Assembly (NCBI GenBank): GCA_009617715.1
Contig: VTFK01000006.1
Span: forward strand, 62,001-126,000
Length of the DNA stretch: 64,000 nt
Direction of reading: 5' to 3'
Origin: Plectrocnemia conspersa
Taxonomy: Eukaryota > Arthropoda > Insecta > Trichoptera > Polycentropodidae
The number at the start of each line of letters is the position of its first letter. Within the stretch, counting starts at the first letter, position 1. Under the pieces are notes generated by a model that searched no databases, was not told the DNA's origin, and saw nothing but the letters and a program-made list of their open reading frames with translations. The translations under genes and the position numbers were made by a program. Below are positions 28,347 to 52,177 of this stretch, piece by piece.

Positions 28347-28830
28347 CGAGAAGGCATTCGACATTGTCCTCGATAGAGCTATCACAATTGCAATCAACGG
28401 AGTAACCTCCACTAAGAATATAGTCCCATAGTATCTTCAGCCTTTATATTTTATCTTTATTCATTCACAACATTCCGACGCCGTAGAACTGCTAAGTTAC
28501 GCTATATGTGGATGACCTAGGGATAAATTATATAATACATGCTCATTGAGCAAGAAAATAATCGCTAAGAGGCTTGAAAGTGGCTTGCGGCTAATGCGCA
28601 ATTTCAAATGTAAAGAAAAAATTAAAAGAGACTATTATATTTTTTGCAGTGCTATCCTTGTATTAATATTAATGATAAAACCATTCCCTATATTTTCTTT
28701 ACTCTCGACTAAATTAGAAGAGACAATCTGAATCCATCGAGCAAAAATGATTCTGATACAATCCCTGCTGATATATGCAACATATAATTGCTCTAGCGTG
28801 TTCAATAATTCCTTTCGTAAAATATGCCTA
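28347..28830 (+). mobile_element. Decayed jockey-type non-LTR retrotransposon (RT fragment)
   Basis: Translating across frame breaks gives EKAFDIV, then INGVTST, then HNIPTP...VTLYVDDLGI and a following KRLESGL. These match the order of motifs in jockey-clade reverse transcriptases: palm start, the VNGV-ST segment, and the active-site YxDD as YVDD. Stops and frameshifts throughout show it is dead. Confidence 0.6.
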
Positions 28831-29453
28831 ATCCAAAAATAGGTTCGTAAAGATTGTCATAAAAAAATAACTAAACTTGTCACATTGATCTTGGCAAATA
28901 TAATCGATACGACTTATCGTTTAGATACAAACATATCCTACCTAAACATATCTTAGAAACTTGTCGATTGAGAAGTTTAATGATTTGCATCCAGGTGACT
29001 ACTGCCATGACACAAGTCTCAAGAAAATGTGGCAGCACCAAATCTACGTAAAAGTAGAAATAACTCGCTTAGACACTATTTTTTTTTTACAAAAATCCAT
29101 ATTCTACAAATTTATTAAATGGATTTTCAGATTATTTAAAATCTATATTTGCAATTTCAAATGATTATTTTTAAACCTATACAGTTTTTTTTTGCTAAAT
29201 TCTGTATTCCGTATTTGTAAATACACAAAAGTGACTCGCAATCAAAAAATTTAATTCGAAATAATTACTTACCAATAGCTTTAGTGATTTCTGGCGATTT
29301 AGAGAGATGTTTTTTCCGAACAGTGGTGGAGAAGCTGGCGCAGGGATTTTGTCCACAGACAGTACCAATATTTTGTGGTTTTCGTATTTACATTGCCTCT
29401 ATTTTTAAATAATTTGGTTTTGATGGTCATTTTGTGGTTATTTTTCTGCTGGT

Positions 29454-30470
29454 ATGTGCAGAAGTATTACATTATTATTGAACACTAAACATTCCCAAAT
29501 AAAAGTAATAGCCATTTTAGATGTTTCGAAGTATGTGGTTAACATGATTAAGAAAAAATTCGATCAAAACCTTACTTTAGAAGTGGATCGCGTTGGAAAA
29601 TTTAACAGAAAGTGGATCACCACACCTTATACTGACCGCAAAATCAGATATATCTGTCTCCAAAATTGCAAAAAGAGTGTGGCTCATCTTATCCTAATGG
29701 TCAAGGAAGAAGACATCAAAGTCTCCATAAGAACAGTCCGGAGGAGATTGGTTGAGGAGAACCTCGTGGGTCATCGTCCAGCTAAAAAACTTTGCCTCAT
29801 GGTAGCTCTGAGGAAAGAGCGGCTGGAATGAGCCAAAACACATTAACATATGACTATTGGGGAATGGAATCGGCTAACTATCATTTTAATGGTTTTTAAG
29901 CTTTAAAAAAATCAAATTTTGTAATTATGGGATTTTTTTCATGTGTGTTTCTCTGATATCACATTATAAATTTTGGTGGACAAATCATCGTTCGTCCGAC
30001 AACTCCAAGGGAAAAAATTCACCCAGAAAGAACACCCTGTTACTATTATGATGTGTTCAATCATCTCCTCCGAGGGGATGGGACCCCCTCCACATCATGC
30101 AAGGGACTATGAGGCAGGATAAGTATAAATACTGGAAAATCGGTTCTTGCCTCAAGTCTGAAAATGGTTCCAGTAATATACGTTCATGCACGAGTTCACA
30201 CCCTGCCATAAAGCCAGGAGTGTCACTGCATTCCTGGCTAAATAAAACGTGCAGTTTTTACCATGGCCAGAGAATTCTCCTGACATGAACCCTATTGAAA
30301 GCCTATGAGAGCTCACGAAGAGGAGGGGGCCAAGAGGATGATTATAACAAAAAACAGCTCATCGAAACCCGGATAAGGGTTTCGATGAGCTGCTTCTTGT
30401 TTTTAATCACTCTTATCACTCTCCTGAGCTAAGACAAAATGCAAAATGTGCATTGAGAGTATGCCACAAC
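29454..30470 (+). pseudogene. Tc1-like transposase relic
   Basis: The frame at 29600-29830 contains VSIRTVRRRLVEENLVGHRP and AKKLCLMVALRKERLE, the second helix-turn-helix and linker of Tc1 transposases. Downstream pieces in other frames give AKTH-HMTIGEWNRL, then the GMGPPPHHA region, then SFYHGQRILLT followed by TLLKAYE and a degraded end. Many frameshifts and stops make it inactive. Confidence 0.75.
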
Positions 30471-30709
30471 ATATTTAAATATGTTTAAATATAATAAAAT
30501 AAAAAAATAAATGTAGATGAATAACGAATATGGTGTTTAAATGTACCCAATTTAATGTTCCTAATAAAAAATAATAATTACTGTGCTTTGTCATAATTTT
30601 TTTTATGAATATAGTAAAAGCGAAAAAAATCATAGGCGTCTTCATTAATATAACAAGCCACTGTATTTATTATTGTCGTTAAATTTATGATATATAAATA
30701 AACAAATAT

Positions 30710-31030
30710 GGACCAATTATACTGCACGACAACGCTCGACCGTATACATAACAAATCATCACCTACAAATTAAATTATTAGAATTATGAAATTTGCTGCA
30801 TCCCCCATATTCACCCGATCTCTCCCCGACAAATTTTCGCTTATTCCGCCACTTGGAATTATATTTAAGGAATAAAACGTTTCGAGCCCAGATGGAAGTA
30901 ATTAAGGTGTTCATCGCCTTTATATAGTACAAAAATCAAGATTTTAAAAAAATAGTATATTTAACATGGTCTCTCGATAGAATAAGACACTAGAAATGGG
31001 TGGAGATTATTTTGCCTATATTGAAAATGT
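30710..31030 (+). pseudogene. mariner-type transposase C-terminal relic
   Basis: Frames give LHPPYSPDL-like sequence (IPHIHPISPRQ in one frame), then FRHLELYLRNKTF and a final KWVEIILPILK. This is the order of mariner/SETMAR-type transposase C-termini around the last catalytic Asp. Short, frameshifted and inactive. Confidence 0.65.
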
Positions 31031-31405
31031 CGCATTTTTAATTTCACCTACAAATTTATAAATTTTATATGGTACAATCTAATATATATTTCCCGTTTTT
31101 AAAATCTCCCAATAACACGGTAAATTGGGAACGTGCAGTTGGGGGACTAGAATATACTCACACAATTTTTTTGCAATACGTGGTGAGATACCCTTTCTTT
31201 GGCTCGCTCACACATGAAGTAACGGGCACCCAAATAGCACGATCCTAATTTATCTACTGTACATAATAGTATTTTCAAACGATGACAGCGACGCTAATTT
31301 TACACTGGCAGCACTGAATGCTTTGACAGATCATTGCAGTGTTCTGTTCTGTTTACCGGCTTTTAAACGTCAAAGATTTTTTAGACGTATTATTAAATTA
31401 ACAAC

Positions 31406-33470
31406 ATGGAGTCAACTCAACCAACTCAGGAGTTTAAATTGGAATCAGATTGTGAATTGCGATTTGAAGTCGAGACTAAAAACGAGAAAGTTACTGTTGA
31501 GGTGAATTTTATTTTATTGTAAAGTTTAAATATGAAATAATAATATACTAATGTATTACTGTAAACAGGTAAAATTGGGATTAGCTGAAGTTTTCGGCAC
31601 TGAATTGTTCAAAGGAAAAGTTTATGAGTTTCATACGGGAGCAAAAGTCGCAATATTTACATGGCACGGTTGTACTATTGAACTGAAAGGAAAAACTGAC
31701 GTCAGTTATGTAGCCAAAGAAACTCCTATGGTAAATCATAATATATTTAATTTATTTTAAACGATAGTGAAAATATTGTATGTTTGCAACAGGTTACATA
31801 TTTGAATGTTCACGCTGCTTTAGAACAATACAGAACAGAAGCAGAAAAATCTGATAAAAGAGGACCAATTACTATGGTAGTCGGTCCTTCTGATGTAGGC
31901 AAGAGTACAGTTTCAAGAATTTTATTGAATTATGCCGTTCGTATGAGGAGAAGACCTATATTGATAGATTTGGATGTAGATCAAGGTCAAATTGGCGTTC
32001 CTGGAACAGTGGGTGCTTTATTAGTAGAAAGACCCGCCACAATCGAAGAAGGATTCAGTCAACAAGCTCCGTTAGCTTATCACTTCGGTCATAAATCACC
32101 ACACGATAATATAGAACTTTTCAATATTATTACCAGTAAATTAGCTGAAGTTATATCCGATAGAATGGAAATTAATAAAAAAGGTTATTATTAATTTATT
32201 TATTCTTTTGTTCTAAATTTGTTTAAATTAATTTCATTTTATAGCTCAATCTTCTGGATGCATAATAAACACTTGCGGTTGGGTCAAAGGAGAAGGATAT
32301 AAAATATTAACACACGCAGCGCAAGCTTTTGAAGTCGATATTATTTTAGTATTAGATAATGAACGATTGTATAACGAATTGGTACGCGATATGCCAAAGT
32401 TTGTTAAAGTCATTTTCTTGCCAAAAAGTGGAGGGGTAATTATTTATATATTGTTAATAAAATTATTTAATAGTTACTAAATAATATTTTCGTCATAGGT
32501 AGTCGAACAATCGAAGAAAATCCGAGGTGAAAATAGAGATATGCAAATCAGAGAATATTTCTATGGAAAAAGGACACCTTATTATCCTCATTCTTTTGAT
32601 GTGAAATTTTCTGATGCAAAAATATATAAGGTAATATTTAGTTTAAAAGAAGATGGTCATCTATTTATTAAACCAAAATATTGATTACACTACAAATAGA
32701 TTTTCGCTATAAATGAGTAAACGGTTTGATCAAGAGTTCTTTATACTAGTTCGTGGCGAATGGGAGAGAGGCCAATTTAGAACCAATAACATCGTTGTTT
32801 AGCTCTGCCTCCAGTACATCCCTTGGTGAAATCGTAACTTCCAGGTGGCTATTTGTGGGCGATCATCTAATAATAAAAGATATTTACAACGATGCAAGAC
32901 TTGTCTCTAGGTGCAAAGGTTGATATTTGGCCAATGCGATTATTTGGGATGAAAACAAACTATTTCTTATTGTCTAATATTTATTAAACTACCCGTATGA
33001 TTATTCAAAAATCAATTAAACCTGGCATTCATGTAATTTCTATGTAATACATTGTCATTAATTAATTTATATAAGTATTTCATGTAAATTTCGCATTTTT
33101 GTATAGATTGGAGCTCCGTCTTTACCAGATTCGTGTATGCCTTTGGGTATGAAAGCAGAAGATGTATTAACTAAAGTGGTAGCAGTTCTAGCGAGTCCGT
33201 CTTTAGTACATCATGTACTCGCCGTCTCCTTTGCATTATCGCCTGAGGAAGACGTAATTAGAACTAACGTTGCTGGGTTTATTTGCGTGTATGTGTCTTC
33301 ATATAAATAATGATATATTAACTATAAATAGAATTATATCATAAAACCATATTTTCAGAACCGCCGTCGATATGGAGCGACAAGTCTTTACAGTGCTATC
33401 ACCACAGCCACGTCCATTACCGAATACAATCTTGCTGCTTTCCGACATGTTATTTATGGATGCACATTAA
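31406..33470 (+). CDS. CLP1: Polynucleotide 5'-hydroxyl kinase / cleavage factor CLP1
   Basis: CLP1 acts in the nucleus in pre-mRNA 3'-end cleavage (cleavage factor II) and, in animals, as an RNA 5'-OH kinase attached to the tRNA splicing endonuclease. Seven exons: 31406-31501, 31569-31730, 31793-32183, 32245-32435, 32499-32630, 33107-33288 and 33359-33470, giving 421 residues, close to the human length of 425. The N-terminal beta domain starts [20 protein letters not shown]. The Walker A motif GPSDVGKST is at about residues 117-125, followed by [14 protein letters not shown] (Walker B region) and [11 protein letters not shown]. The C-terminal domain ends [11 protein letters not shown]. All catalytic motifs are intact. 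Its stop is 115 bases from the AARS2 stop on the other strand. Insect homologue: crowded by cid (cbc). Confidence 0.96.
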
Positions 33471-33585
33471 CGTCTTAAAATAAAACTAAAATTTTTACAA
33501 TTGTATATTTTTTTTAAAAAACCAAACTAATAAAAAAATAAGTAATAAAAATTTAAGTAACACTTGTAAAATTATATTGTTTTAA

Positions 33586-38178
<4,593 letters not shown>

Positions 38179-38639
38179 TTACAATCTAAATATACATATA
38201 TATCAATTACAAAACGGCGGTCCATAAACGAGTATTCATTTGCTGTTAATAACTTACTTTAATCGATTTATGTGTTTAAAATCAATTGGAAGCATAAGAA
38301 AAGCGATCATTTAGTTAAAATTGACTGACATTTTCAGTCTTAATATTCTTACTAGTCATAACACCAAAATTGTTGGTTATATATTTTTAACAAATCCAAC
38401 ATAAATTGTACAATAATTTCTAATAAACAGTAAACACTTTTTAACGTATTTTTAACAAATTTAACAACTATATTTAACAGATACATAATTTGTTTATGAA
38501 ATAATATTTCAAATAGTGTTATTTTATTGGGATCCAACAAACTTATTTAAATATACAACTATTTTTTTTAAGTAGTCGTAGATCCATTTCCGAGAAACAT
38601 AACAATGCTTTATTTTTACTTTTTAATTGGTCTATATAT

Positions 38640-39490
38640 TATAATTTTTTATAACTTTTTAATTGTTTCTTGAAGGTTCGAATTATCATTCCGTCCATAA
38701 ATCACTTTCTCTATTAGCTCTCTTTTTGTGGTTATTGCAATTTTAGCAATCTCCCTCTTCAAAAGCTCCTAAGAATTTCCGATGAGGTTCATATTAAGCG
38801 GGTTTCCTGGCCAATCTAACACTTTGATATTTTTATCCTGCAGTAACTTTCCCAGAAATTACTAATCATGATTAAAAGTTAGGTTCTTTACGGTGAACAC
38901 ATTACATTCTGGAATGTGTTTTGCGCCTAGTCTACGACACAATTTTGTTTTCTATATCAGAACTCGAAACACGTTCTCATATCGAAGCACACCTGCAAAT
39001 ATGCAAATAACTTCCCAGTAATGCCAGTAAAAATAAACAACAAAATCATAGATAAAAATGATCGACTTCAAATATAATTGCGCTGCCTTTACATAAAACA
39101 CGTATGTATTTCGTTTGGGTCTAATAATATGGTCAGGTACTGTATTTTTTGTTGTTGTATTCTGAAAACAAAATGCGTCAAACTACTTTCTTGACAAAAT
39201 AACTCATAACGCCCGTCTAAGCGCACCCCGCTTGAATAAAATAGGATACCTATTAAATTTCCAATTCATTTAGATTTTTTGGGATTTTGCAGAAGCAAGG
39301 TTGTCTTGCACGAAACACATAGATTTTAGGATATTTTTGGATTCTTCCCGTAAATTTCGATATTCAGTTGGTAGAGAATTGTTATTTGTGTAGAACAATT
39401 GAACAATTTTAATGCGTTGAACGGCGGTTAAGTGATCCATTTCGTAAATTTGTTGTTGCAAACTAATATTTGACACTTGGAACAGGCGTG
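38640..39490 (-). pseudogene. Tc3/IS630-type transposase relic
   Basis: Minus-strand frames in order give: an N-terminal helix-turn-helix (LTAVQRIKIVQLFYTNNNSL, 39476-39270); then RRLGAKHIPECNVFTVKN (about 38960-38890), the pre-catalytic strand; then LDWPGNPLNMNLIGN (about 38830-38780), the DWP-PDLNPIEN motif around the last Asp. The last motif is degraded (NPLNMNLIGN) and a stop follows. It lies between the divergent AARS2 and SEL1L genes. Confidence 0.65.
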
Positions 39491-40093
39491 ATTATTGACA
39501 TCTGTCTGATTTTTATAATGCTGCCAACATAAATAACTCGACTTGGATCACACTGCGTAAAAATTTACAATATATGTATGTCGCATCAAGTGCTGCCAGC
39601 ATTAAAAATATTTTCGAATAAGCACCTAAAAAAAGAATGAAATTTTACATAATATTAAATCACAGTTGTAATGTTGCAGTTAAAATGATAAAAAATATTT
39701 AATTAAATTGAAAATAAATATTTGGAAAAAGATAACATTACGTTCGGTATTGGCTGATGTGTCGCGTTGTCGGCGAGTGACAATCGTCGTTTGACAGGTA
39801 ACCTTTTTCGTCAATAAATACCTACATTTTACACTGAATTTCGTCGCAAACGCAAACAAAGCTACCAATTTCAATCGACAATTGCACATAACCCGACTGA
39901 TTATTCAATCGAACATATTTCACGCAAAATTCAAATTTGCATTTCGGCAATTTATCAACAATACGTGGTCCAATAAATTGACGCCTTTGCACATTGAAAT
40001 TGAATAGTAGACGGTTCAGTGCAATACTGCAATATTTCAGGTTATATCCAAAATTGATTAATATTTTTATATTTTTATGACGTTTTAGCCAAG

Positions 40094-46226
<6,133 letters not shown>

Positions 46227-47667
46227 CGGATTATGCGTTATAAATATATGTGTAATATAAAGACTTTACTTGATTATGACTTTCTATGTTCTATCAAAAA
46301 TATTATTTTGGCATTTAACGATGCACAATCAAAATGTCTCGAATGTTTATAAAACATGTCTTCAACGTATTTTTAAAACAGAAAACTATTATTTTGGTTA
46401 TGCGTGTATAAATGCTTCAACATAACTGTGTATAGAATAATAATTTAATCGTCTTGAATGGGTAATGATTATTGTGATTTTTATATTGTTTTGATTAATG
46501 AGGAGATTTTACATGTGGGTTAAATGCAAAAACGCCTCTCCAAAAATACATTTTTTAGATAAGAGTCCTAATTTTAAAATCTTGAATAGCTCGACAATTT
46601 GTATTACTAGGTTTAATATAAAATGTATGAAAAATTCTTTAAGAAAAACATTGTTTGTTTTACAAAAACATGTGACGGAGAGAGTTTTTGCATACTCATA
46701 TGAAAGTGTATCCAAAGAATGCACTATTATTGTTAATAAATACTAGTGAGAAACTGATAATTTTACATATTGTAAATAGTAATCGTTTATGTCTATATTA
46801 TAATTCGCTTTACATTCAGCGATGTACAAATTGCTGCGTCCATTTTGTTTTTCTTCTTGTTAATATTATAACATATAAACGTGTAAGGAAAGTCAATCAA
46901 TATGATAATTTTTTTTTAATATTATAATTCACTAAATTTTTGTACATATAAATATGAAGTTCTGTATTGATAAACATCAAACATGTAATAGATTAACAAT
47001 GGTATATGTTTTATATGAATTAAAAATAAATATCAAAACTGAATCAGTCTTTTTACCTAGTAATAATCACATAAATAAAGGATCTTATTATTTCACAAAA
47101 TATTGTATGAAAAACATTCCACAGAGACTTCATTACAAGAAATGATAAATAACACGCAAGGACTCTTCGGTGCATTAAATGAATATTTCTTTGTTATGAA
47201 ACGGTCACAGAAAACAATATAGCACCGTAAGGCCACAAAAAATTGTGTTACACATACGCAATTCACCTCGGAGATATCCATCAAGCAAATGTCACTTTCT
47301 AAAGGCGTATACTTATTTCGTTGATTCTAAGAAGCGAGTGCATCAATTGGCTGGATTATCGCTGTATGATTGTGATGGGGCAGCAAGCTTTGCAGCCTTG
47401 GATACTTAAGCCTGGACTCGGATGAGAAGAAGGTAGTCACAGTCACCTAGCAAACTCCGACAGACACTCGAACGTCCGCAGACCACCTACGGTCATGGAG
47501 GCTCACATCCTAAGGACATTACCATTCGAGCACCGCAACAGAGAGTGATCAATCTCTGCTATACTGTCGCTGTCACGCCACCTACAAGACCTCTGAGGAT
47601 CTTCCACCGACATCATCCCTCCGCCAGCTTCTCAACCACTACTCAGAGAAAAACATCGCGCCCATCA
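46227..47667. other. SEL1L 3' flank and spacer
   Basis: Polyadenylation-like signals follow the SEL1L stop. Several AT-rich short frames occur on both strands without support. Bases 47330-47660 are less AT-rich and may be the 5' part of the adjoining retrotransposon, but no motif is readable. Confidence 0.4.
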
Positions 47668-48665
47668 TAGTATACTGGAGTACCTCAAGGATCCAATTTG
47701 GGTCCACTGTTGTTTTTATTGTTCATTAATGACATAGAAACAGCAATAGAGCATTCAGATTTTTTATTATATGCAGATGAAAATTTACAAAAAAATGCAT
47801 TCGATTTCTGATTCCCTCGACCTACAGGAGGATCTCAACTCTATATGGAAATGGGCTTGCTATAACCAATTGCCTTTCAGTGTTAAGAAATGTAACACAG
47901 TTTCATTTTCAAGGTCATTAACGCCGGCAAAATATTCATACCATATATTGCAGAGACTCATAGCAAATCCTTAAAAATGCTCGGTTTTATCTTGAGAAAT
48001 GCGCATTACTTCAGGAATACTTTAGTATTGCGCACTCTTTATGATACTCTAGTCCGCAGCATACTAGAAACTAGCTCCATCGTTTGGATCCCAGGCGTAA
48101 TGAATCAATGTAATGAATTGAAGCTGGAAAAAGTACAGCGTAAATTTCTTCGATATTTATACTTGAAGGAATACGGGTATTATCCGTTCTTGTTTCCCAG
48201 TGCTTTTATTTTGGGAGCCCTGGGATACGTTTCTTTGTCGGATATTCGCTAGAAGTGTTTATGTAATTAAACACTTCTGGAAATTGCTCAAAGGGCATCG
48301 TAGACAATCCTTCAGTGCTCGAGCAGCTTCAAATGTGGGGCTCCTGAAGGTGGTTATAGTTCTCGGTCCGTCCACTATTCTTGCCTGTTAAGTCTAGAAC
48401 TGGAGCACTTGCTAACTCTTCTCTGGCCAAGGCTATTTATCTGCTCAATTCTGTCCATAGTAATATTGACATTTTCTCTTGCACATATGGAGTTTTGGTT
48501 CATTTCGTATGGGACAATGCACACCTGTTGAGGTGATTTGTGTCTGTTGTTTTGTCTTGTTTATATTTGTATGTATTATGATGTATTAGTACTTTTGACT
48601 ATCGTGACGCATTGGGTTTGCCTGTCAGGTCACGATGGTTATAATTTTAATAAATAAATAAATAT
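47668..48665 (+). mobile_element. Non-LTR retrotransposon, 3' part of the RT ORF and tail
   Basis: Frames give TGVPQGSNLGPLLFLLFIND, then a degraded active site (LLYADEN where YADD is expected), then VKKCNTVSFSR, then LGFILRNAHYFRNTLVLRTL and KVQRKFLRYLYLKEYGYYPF of the RT thumb and C-terminal region. Frame shifts separate these pieces. The element ends in (TAAA)n at 48646-48662, as usual for jockey-like LINEs. 5'-truncated and inactive. Confidence 0.8.
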
Positions 48666-49183
48666 CGTAAAATTTAATATAATCTAATGAAATTCTCACT
48701 AGTTTCCACCTACGTCTTACTGGCTACAAAGTCACACCCCTTAGGGTTATAAAACCTTAAAATTATTTTATATATATACATATGTATATATTTAGTTTTT
48801 AATTCAAATGAACGTTGATTTACCTTAATTTTGTCTTTAGTGTATCTAAATCTAATATGGGGATATATAATTTTTATGTGGCCTGCGAAGTTATGATGCA
48901 ATTTCAAAGTGGCTTGCAAGATTATTTGGGTTGGCTGCCCCTGGTATAAACAATTAGTTATATTAGCTAAATAAATTTATAAAATAAATAAGTCAATTCG
49001 CAAGGTGTTGTGATGGAGTGCAGATAGTAAAGTTGTAAAGTTATAAAAGATAAATAATAAACACCAAAATCATTACATATATATATAAAATTTTGTTTAT
49101 TAATAAAGCTTAACGTTACAAAATTTCGCCACTGGCGTTATTCCCAAACGTAAATATACGCGACAGACCTCTACTATGTACAA
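48666..49183. other. Spacer and Rpt5 3' flank
   Basis: AT-rich, no gene seen. A TTTATTAATAAAG block at about 49095-49107 supplies AATAAA on the minus strand for Rpt5. Confidence 0.4.
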
Positions 49184-52177
49184 TTATGCATAATAACTCA
49201 AGTTCGCCTTCTTCTTGGCTTGCACTTCTAAAATAGCGTCCATAAAGTCTTCGTGTGTCACAGATGTTGCGTTTCTCCTCAAAGCGATCATTCCTGCTTC
49301 TACACAAACAGCCTTACACTGCGCACCGTTAAAATCATCCGTTGACCTTGACAGTTCTTCGAAATTAACATCGGGGCTTACATTCATTTTCCTAAAAGTT
49401 GAGCAAACACATTATTAATAATCTGTAGATATATATCTATATTATATATATATATTCAATATACCTTGAGTGAATCTGCATAATTCGCGCTCTCGCCTCT
49501 TCGTTAGGATGTGGGAATTCTATTTTTCTGTCTAAGCGACCGGAACGAAGCAGAGCAGGATCCAAGATGTCCACTCGGTTGGTCGCTGCGATTACTTTGA
49601 TGTCCGCCGTGGAGCTGAACCCGTCCAACTGGTTTAGCAACTCCAACATAGTTCTTTGAACTTCCCTATCTCCGGCCTTTTCCGAATCGAAACGTTTCGT
49701 GCCGATAGCGTCTAATTCGTCTATGAATATAATAGCTGGAGATTTCTCTTTTGCGAGTGCGAAAGCATCACGTACTAATTTAGCACCGTCACCTAAAATA
49801 ATAAAAATATTTTAATAACGCATGTCTTTAAATTAACACTTGATGAATTTGTCAGTCGTTAAAATATTCAGCAGCACGAAATGCAGATAAAAACACAATG
49901 CTAAAAAATATTTTACTGTACGATTTTGAAACATCAAAAGAGATGAATCATGAAGGAAATTATGGGTGTGAATCATTGAAAGAAATGATCCTTTTGGTGT
50001 ACATAAGTTTTAAATGTGATATAACAGCCACAGCTGTCGCTGATTTTTTAAACATATAAGGGAATTATTATTATTTGTAAGGCAATTGACTACGACTGAA
50101 ACAAATCGCTGAAATATTATCTGTAATAAACTTGAAATAAATTAATGAAAATGCTGAACATGGAAATGTTCTATGGGAACAGAAGATATATACATATAGT
50201 CTCTCATGTCAAATGGAAACAAAACATTCATTCAAGAATCAAAATTGCAAAGGTCAGTCAGTTCGTCGGACCGCCATGATTAATATAACTTCAGATCTAA
50301 TCAAAATAAGGCAATGCCTCTCTCTGTTAAAAATTACAATATGCTTCACAGCTCGATATATTTTAATTTTTGTAATATATCAAAAAATACAGGGGAGTGT
50401 AGAGTTGGTTTTATATCAGCCTGCTCTTAAAAGTACAGACAGGCAATAATATTGGCTCGTATTTTTTAGCTCAAAATTTTAATATGTTTGTGGTCAGAAC
50501 ATATTGGTCAGAATAAATATTAAATTGTCACAATTTATATTAGTTGGTCGGAATTTGAAAACACTATCAAGGCCATATAAAATCGCTACAAACTTACGCT
50601 AATGGCTGGCGATTTTTACGACAATATTGTATTTTTTACTTTTTTGAAGTAATCGTTCTATAATAAAGATTTTTTGCAATGTGCGTAAAATGAACCAATA
50701 AACATGAATTATATATTGAACAGCTGTTTTCAACTTTGAACGTTCAGGAAATGATTTTTTTTAAATAAATTTTGAGATTTATGGAGTGCATCCGAATGTA
50801 GTGCGAGAAGGTCCAGTTGGGGAATTTGAGACGCTAGATCTTCACTGCAAATCCAAGATTTTGCAACATTTAACAAAAAACTTTTATATTTAATTTTTTT
50901 GTTGCATTTAATTCATTAACTTAACAAAAACATGATGTATATGCTGATCCCCGGCCAAGAACAGTCGGCGCAAACATGATGCATATTCGCATCATGCGGC
51001 CGCCAATGGTCTAACCCACGATGATGCCACATATGCATCACTGGCCACGAAAGTGTTAAATGGTCAGAGTTTATATGGTTGTAATTTAAGTTGGACTAAT
51101 CAGAATGACTTTTTCATTTGAAAATCAAATTTTGAAAAATAAGAAGTTTCCGAAAGTAAAAATGGTGTAAACAAGTCGTAAAAAAACCAAAAAAAATACT
51201 GTCTGATACAAATGAAATCTAGTGTTAAGAGCTTTGTATAAATTTCACAGTATTTTTTTAAAAATGATTCAAAAATTTTCCTATAATAAATTTAATTTGT
51301 AACAAAACAAATGCTATGATAATTTGCTGATTTTTGAGATAAAATGAAAAATAGTATTTACCAATGAACATCTGCACTAATTGAGGTCCGGCTAATTTTA
51401 AAAAGGATGATTTTGTCTGTGCTGCACAAGCTCGTGCCAATAGCGTTTTTCCAGTTCCTGGCGGCCCGTACAGTAAGACACCCTTGGGCGGGTGGATACC
51501 TAGATTGACGAACTTTTCTTTGTGGGTCATCGGTAAGACGACGGCTTCGATCAATTCCTGAAAATGAAAAATAATCATAGATAATAGGTGCAAGGTTTTA
51601 ACGCAACAATTCAACAATCTAGTACCTGAATTTGTTTATCGAGCCCTCCAATGTCCGAGTACTTTTCAGTGGGACGCTCGTCCACTTCCATCGCCTTGAC
51701 TCTGGCGTCGTACTCGGCGGGCAGGGTTTCCAAGATCAAATACGAGTCTTTGTTGACGCCGACCAGGTCGCCGGGCTTCAGCTTCTCTGCGTCGACTAAT
51801 CCTATGACGGGTAGAAAGTAAGTTTGCCTCGTGGACGTCTTGATGACTGCGCATTTTCCTTTGCGCTGAGAATCCAAATCGACCACGGCGCCGTCCTCCT
51901 CTTCCTCCTGAGGGTCCACGTCCAGCAGCTCGATCACGTTCGACACCAAGTACGGAAGGGTCTTGTTTACTTTGATCTTCTCGGCGTTCTCTTTGATCTT
52001 GTCGTTTTGGGCCTGGAGCTCGTGAGAGATGCGCATCACTTCGCTCTTCATTATTTTAATTTCGTTATCCATGAGGCGCGTGCGGCTGACCAGCTCGTCC
52101 GTTGGCATCCGGAGCACCTCCTCGCCCAAACCTTCTTCGCCCTCCCATAATTCGCGATCGTCCAAACTGCCGGCCAT
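49184..52177 (-). CDS. Rpt5: 26S proteasome ATPase subunit Rpt5 (6A)
   Basis: One of six AAA+ ATPases in the base of the 19S particle, unfolding substrates and opening the 20S gate. Four exons (complement): 51626-52177, 51362-51557, 49465-49792 and 49184-49391, giving 427 residues. An N-terminal coiled coil ([20 protein letters not shown]) is followed by the OB domain, Walker A GPPGTGKT, Walker [10 protein letters not shown], the second region of homology ([20 protein letters not shown]) and a C-terminal YYA gate-opening tail (HbYX type). The start is the ATG before [15 protein letters not shown], which aligns with insect Rpt5; an in-frame ATG 19 codons upstream encodes an unconserved sequence and is probably 5' UTR. 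All ATPase motifs are intact. Confidence 0.97.

Noticed and set aside
46498..47145. Cluster of 60-80 codon frames downstream of SEL1L
   Set aside because: Low-complexity Lys/Asn/Ile/Phe composition typical of AT-rich non-coding DNA; no splice or family support.
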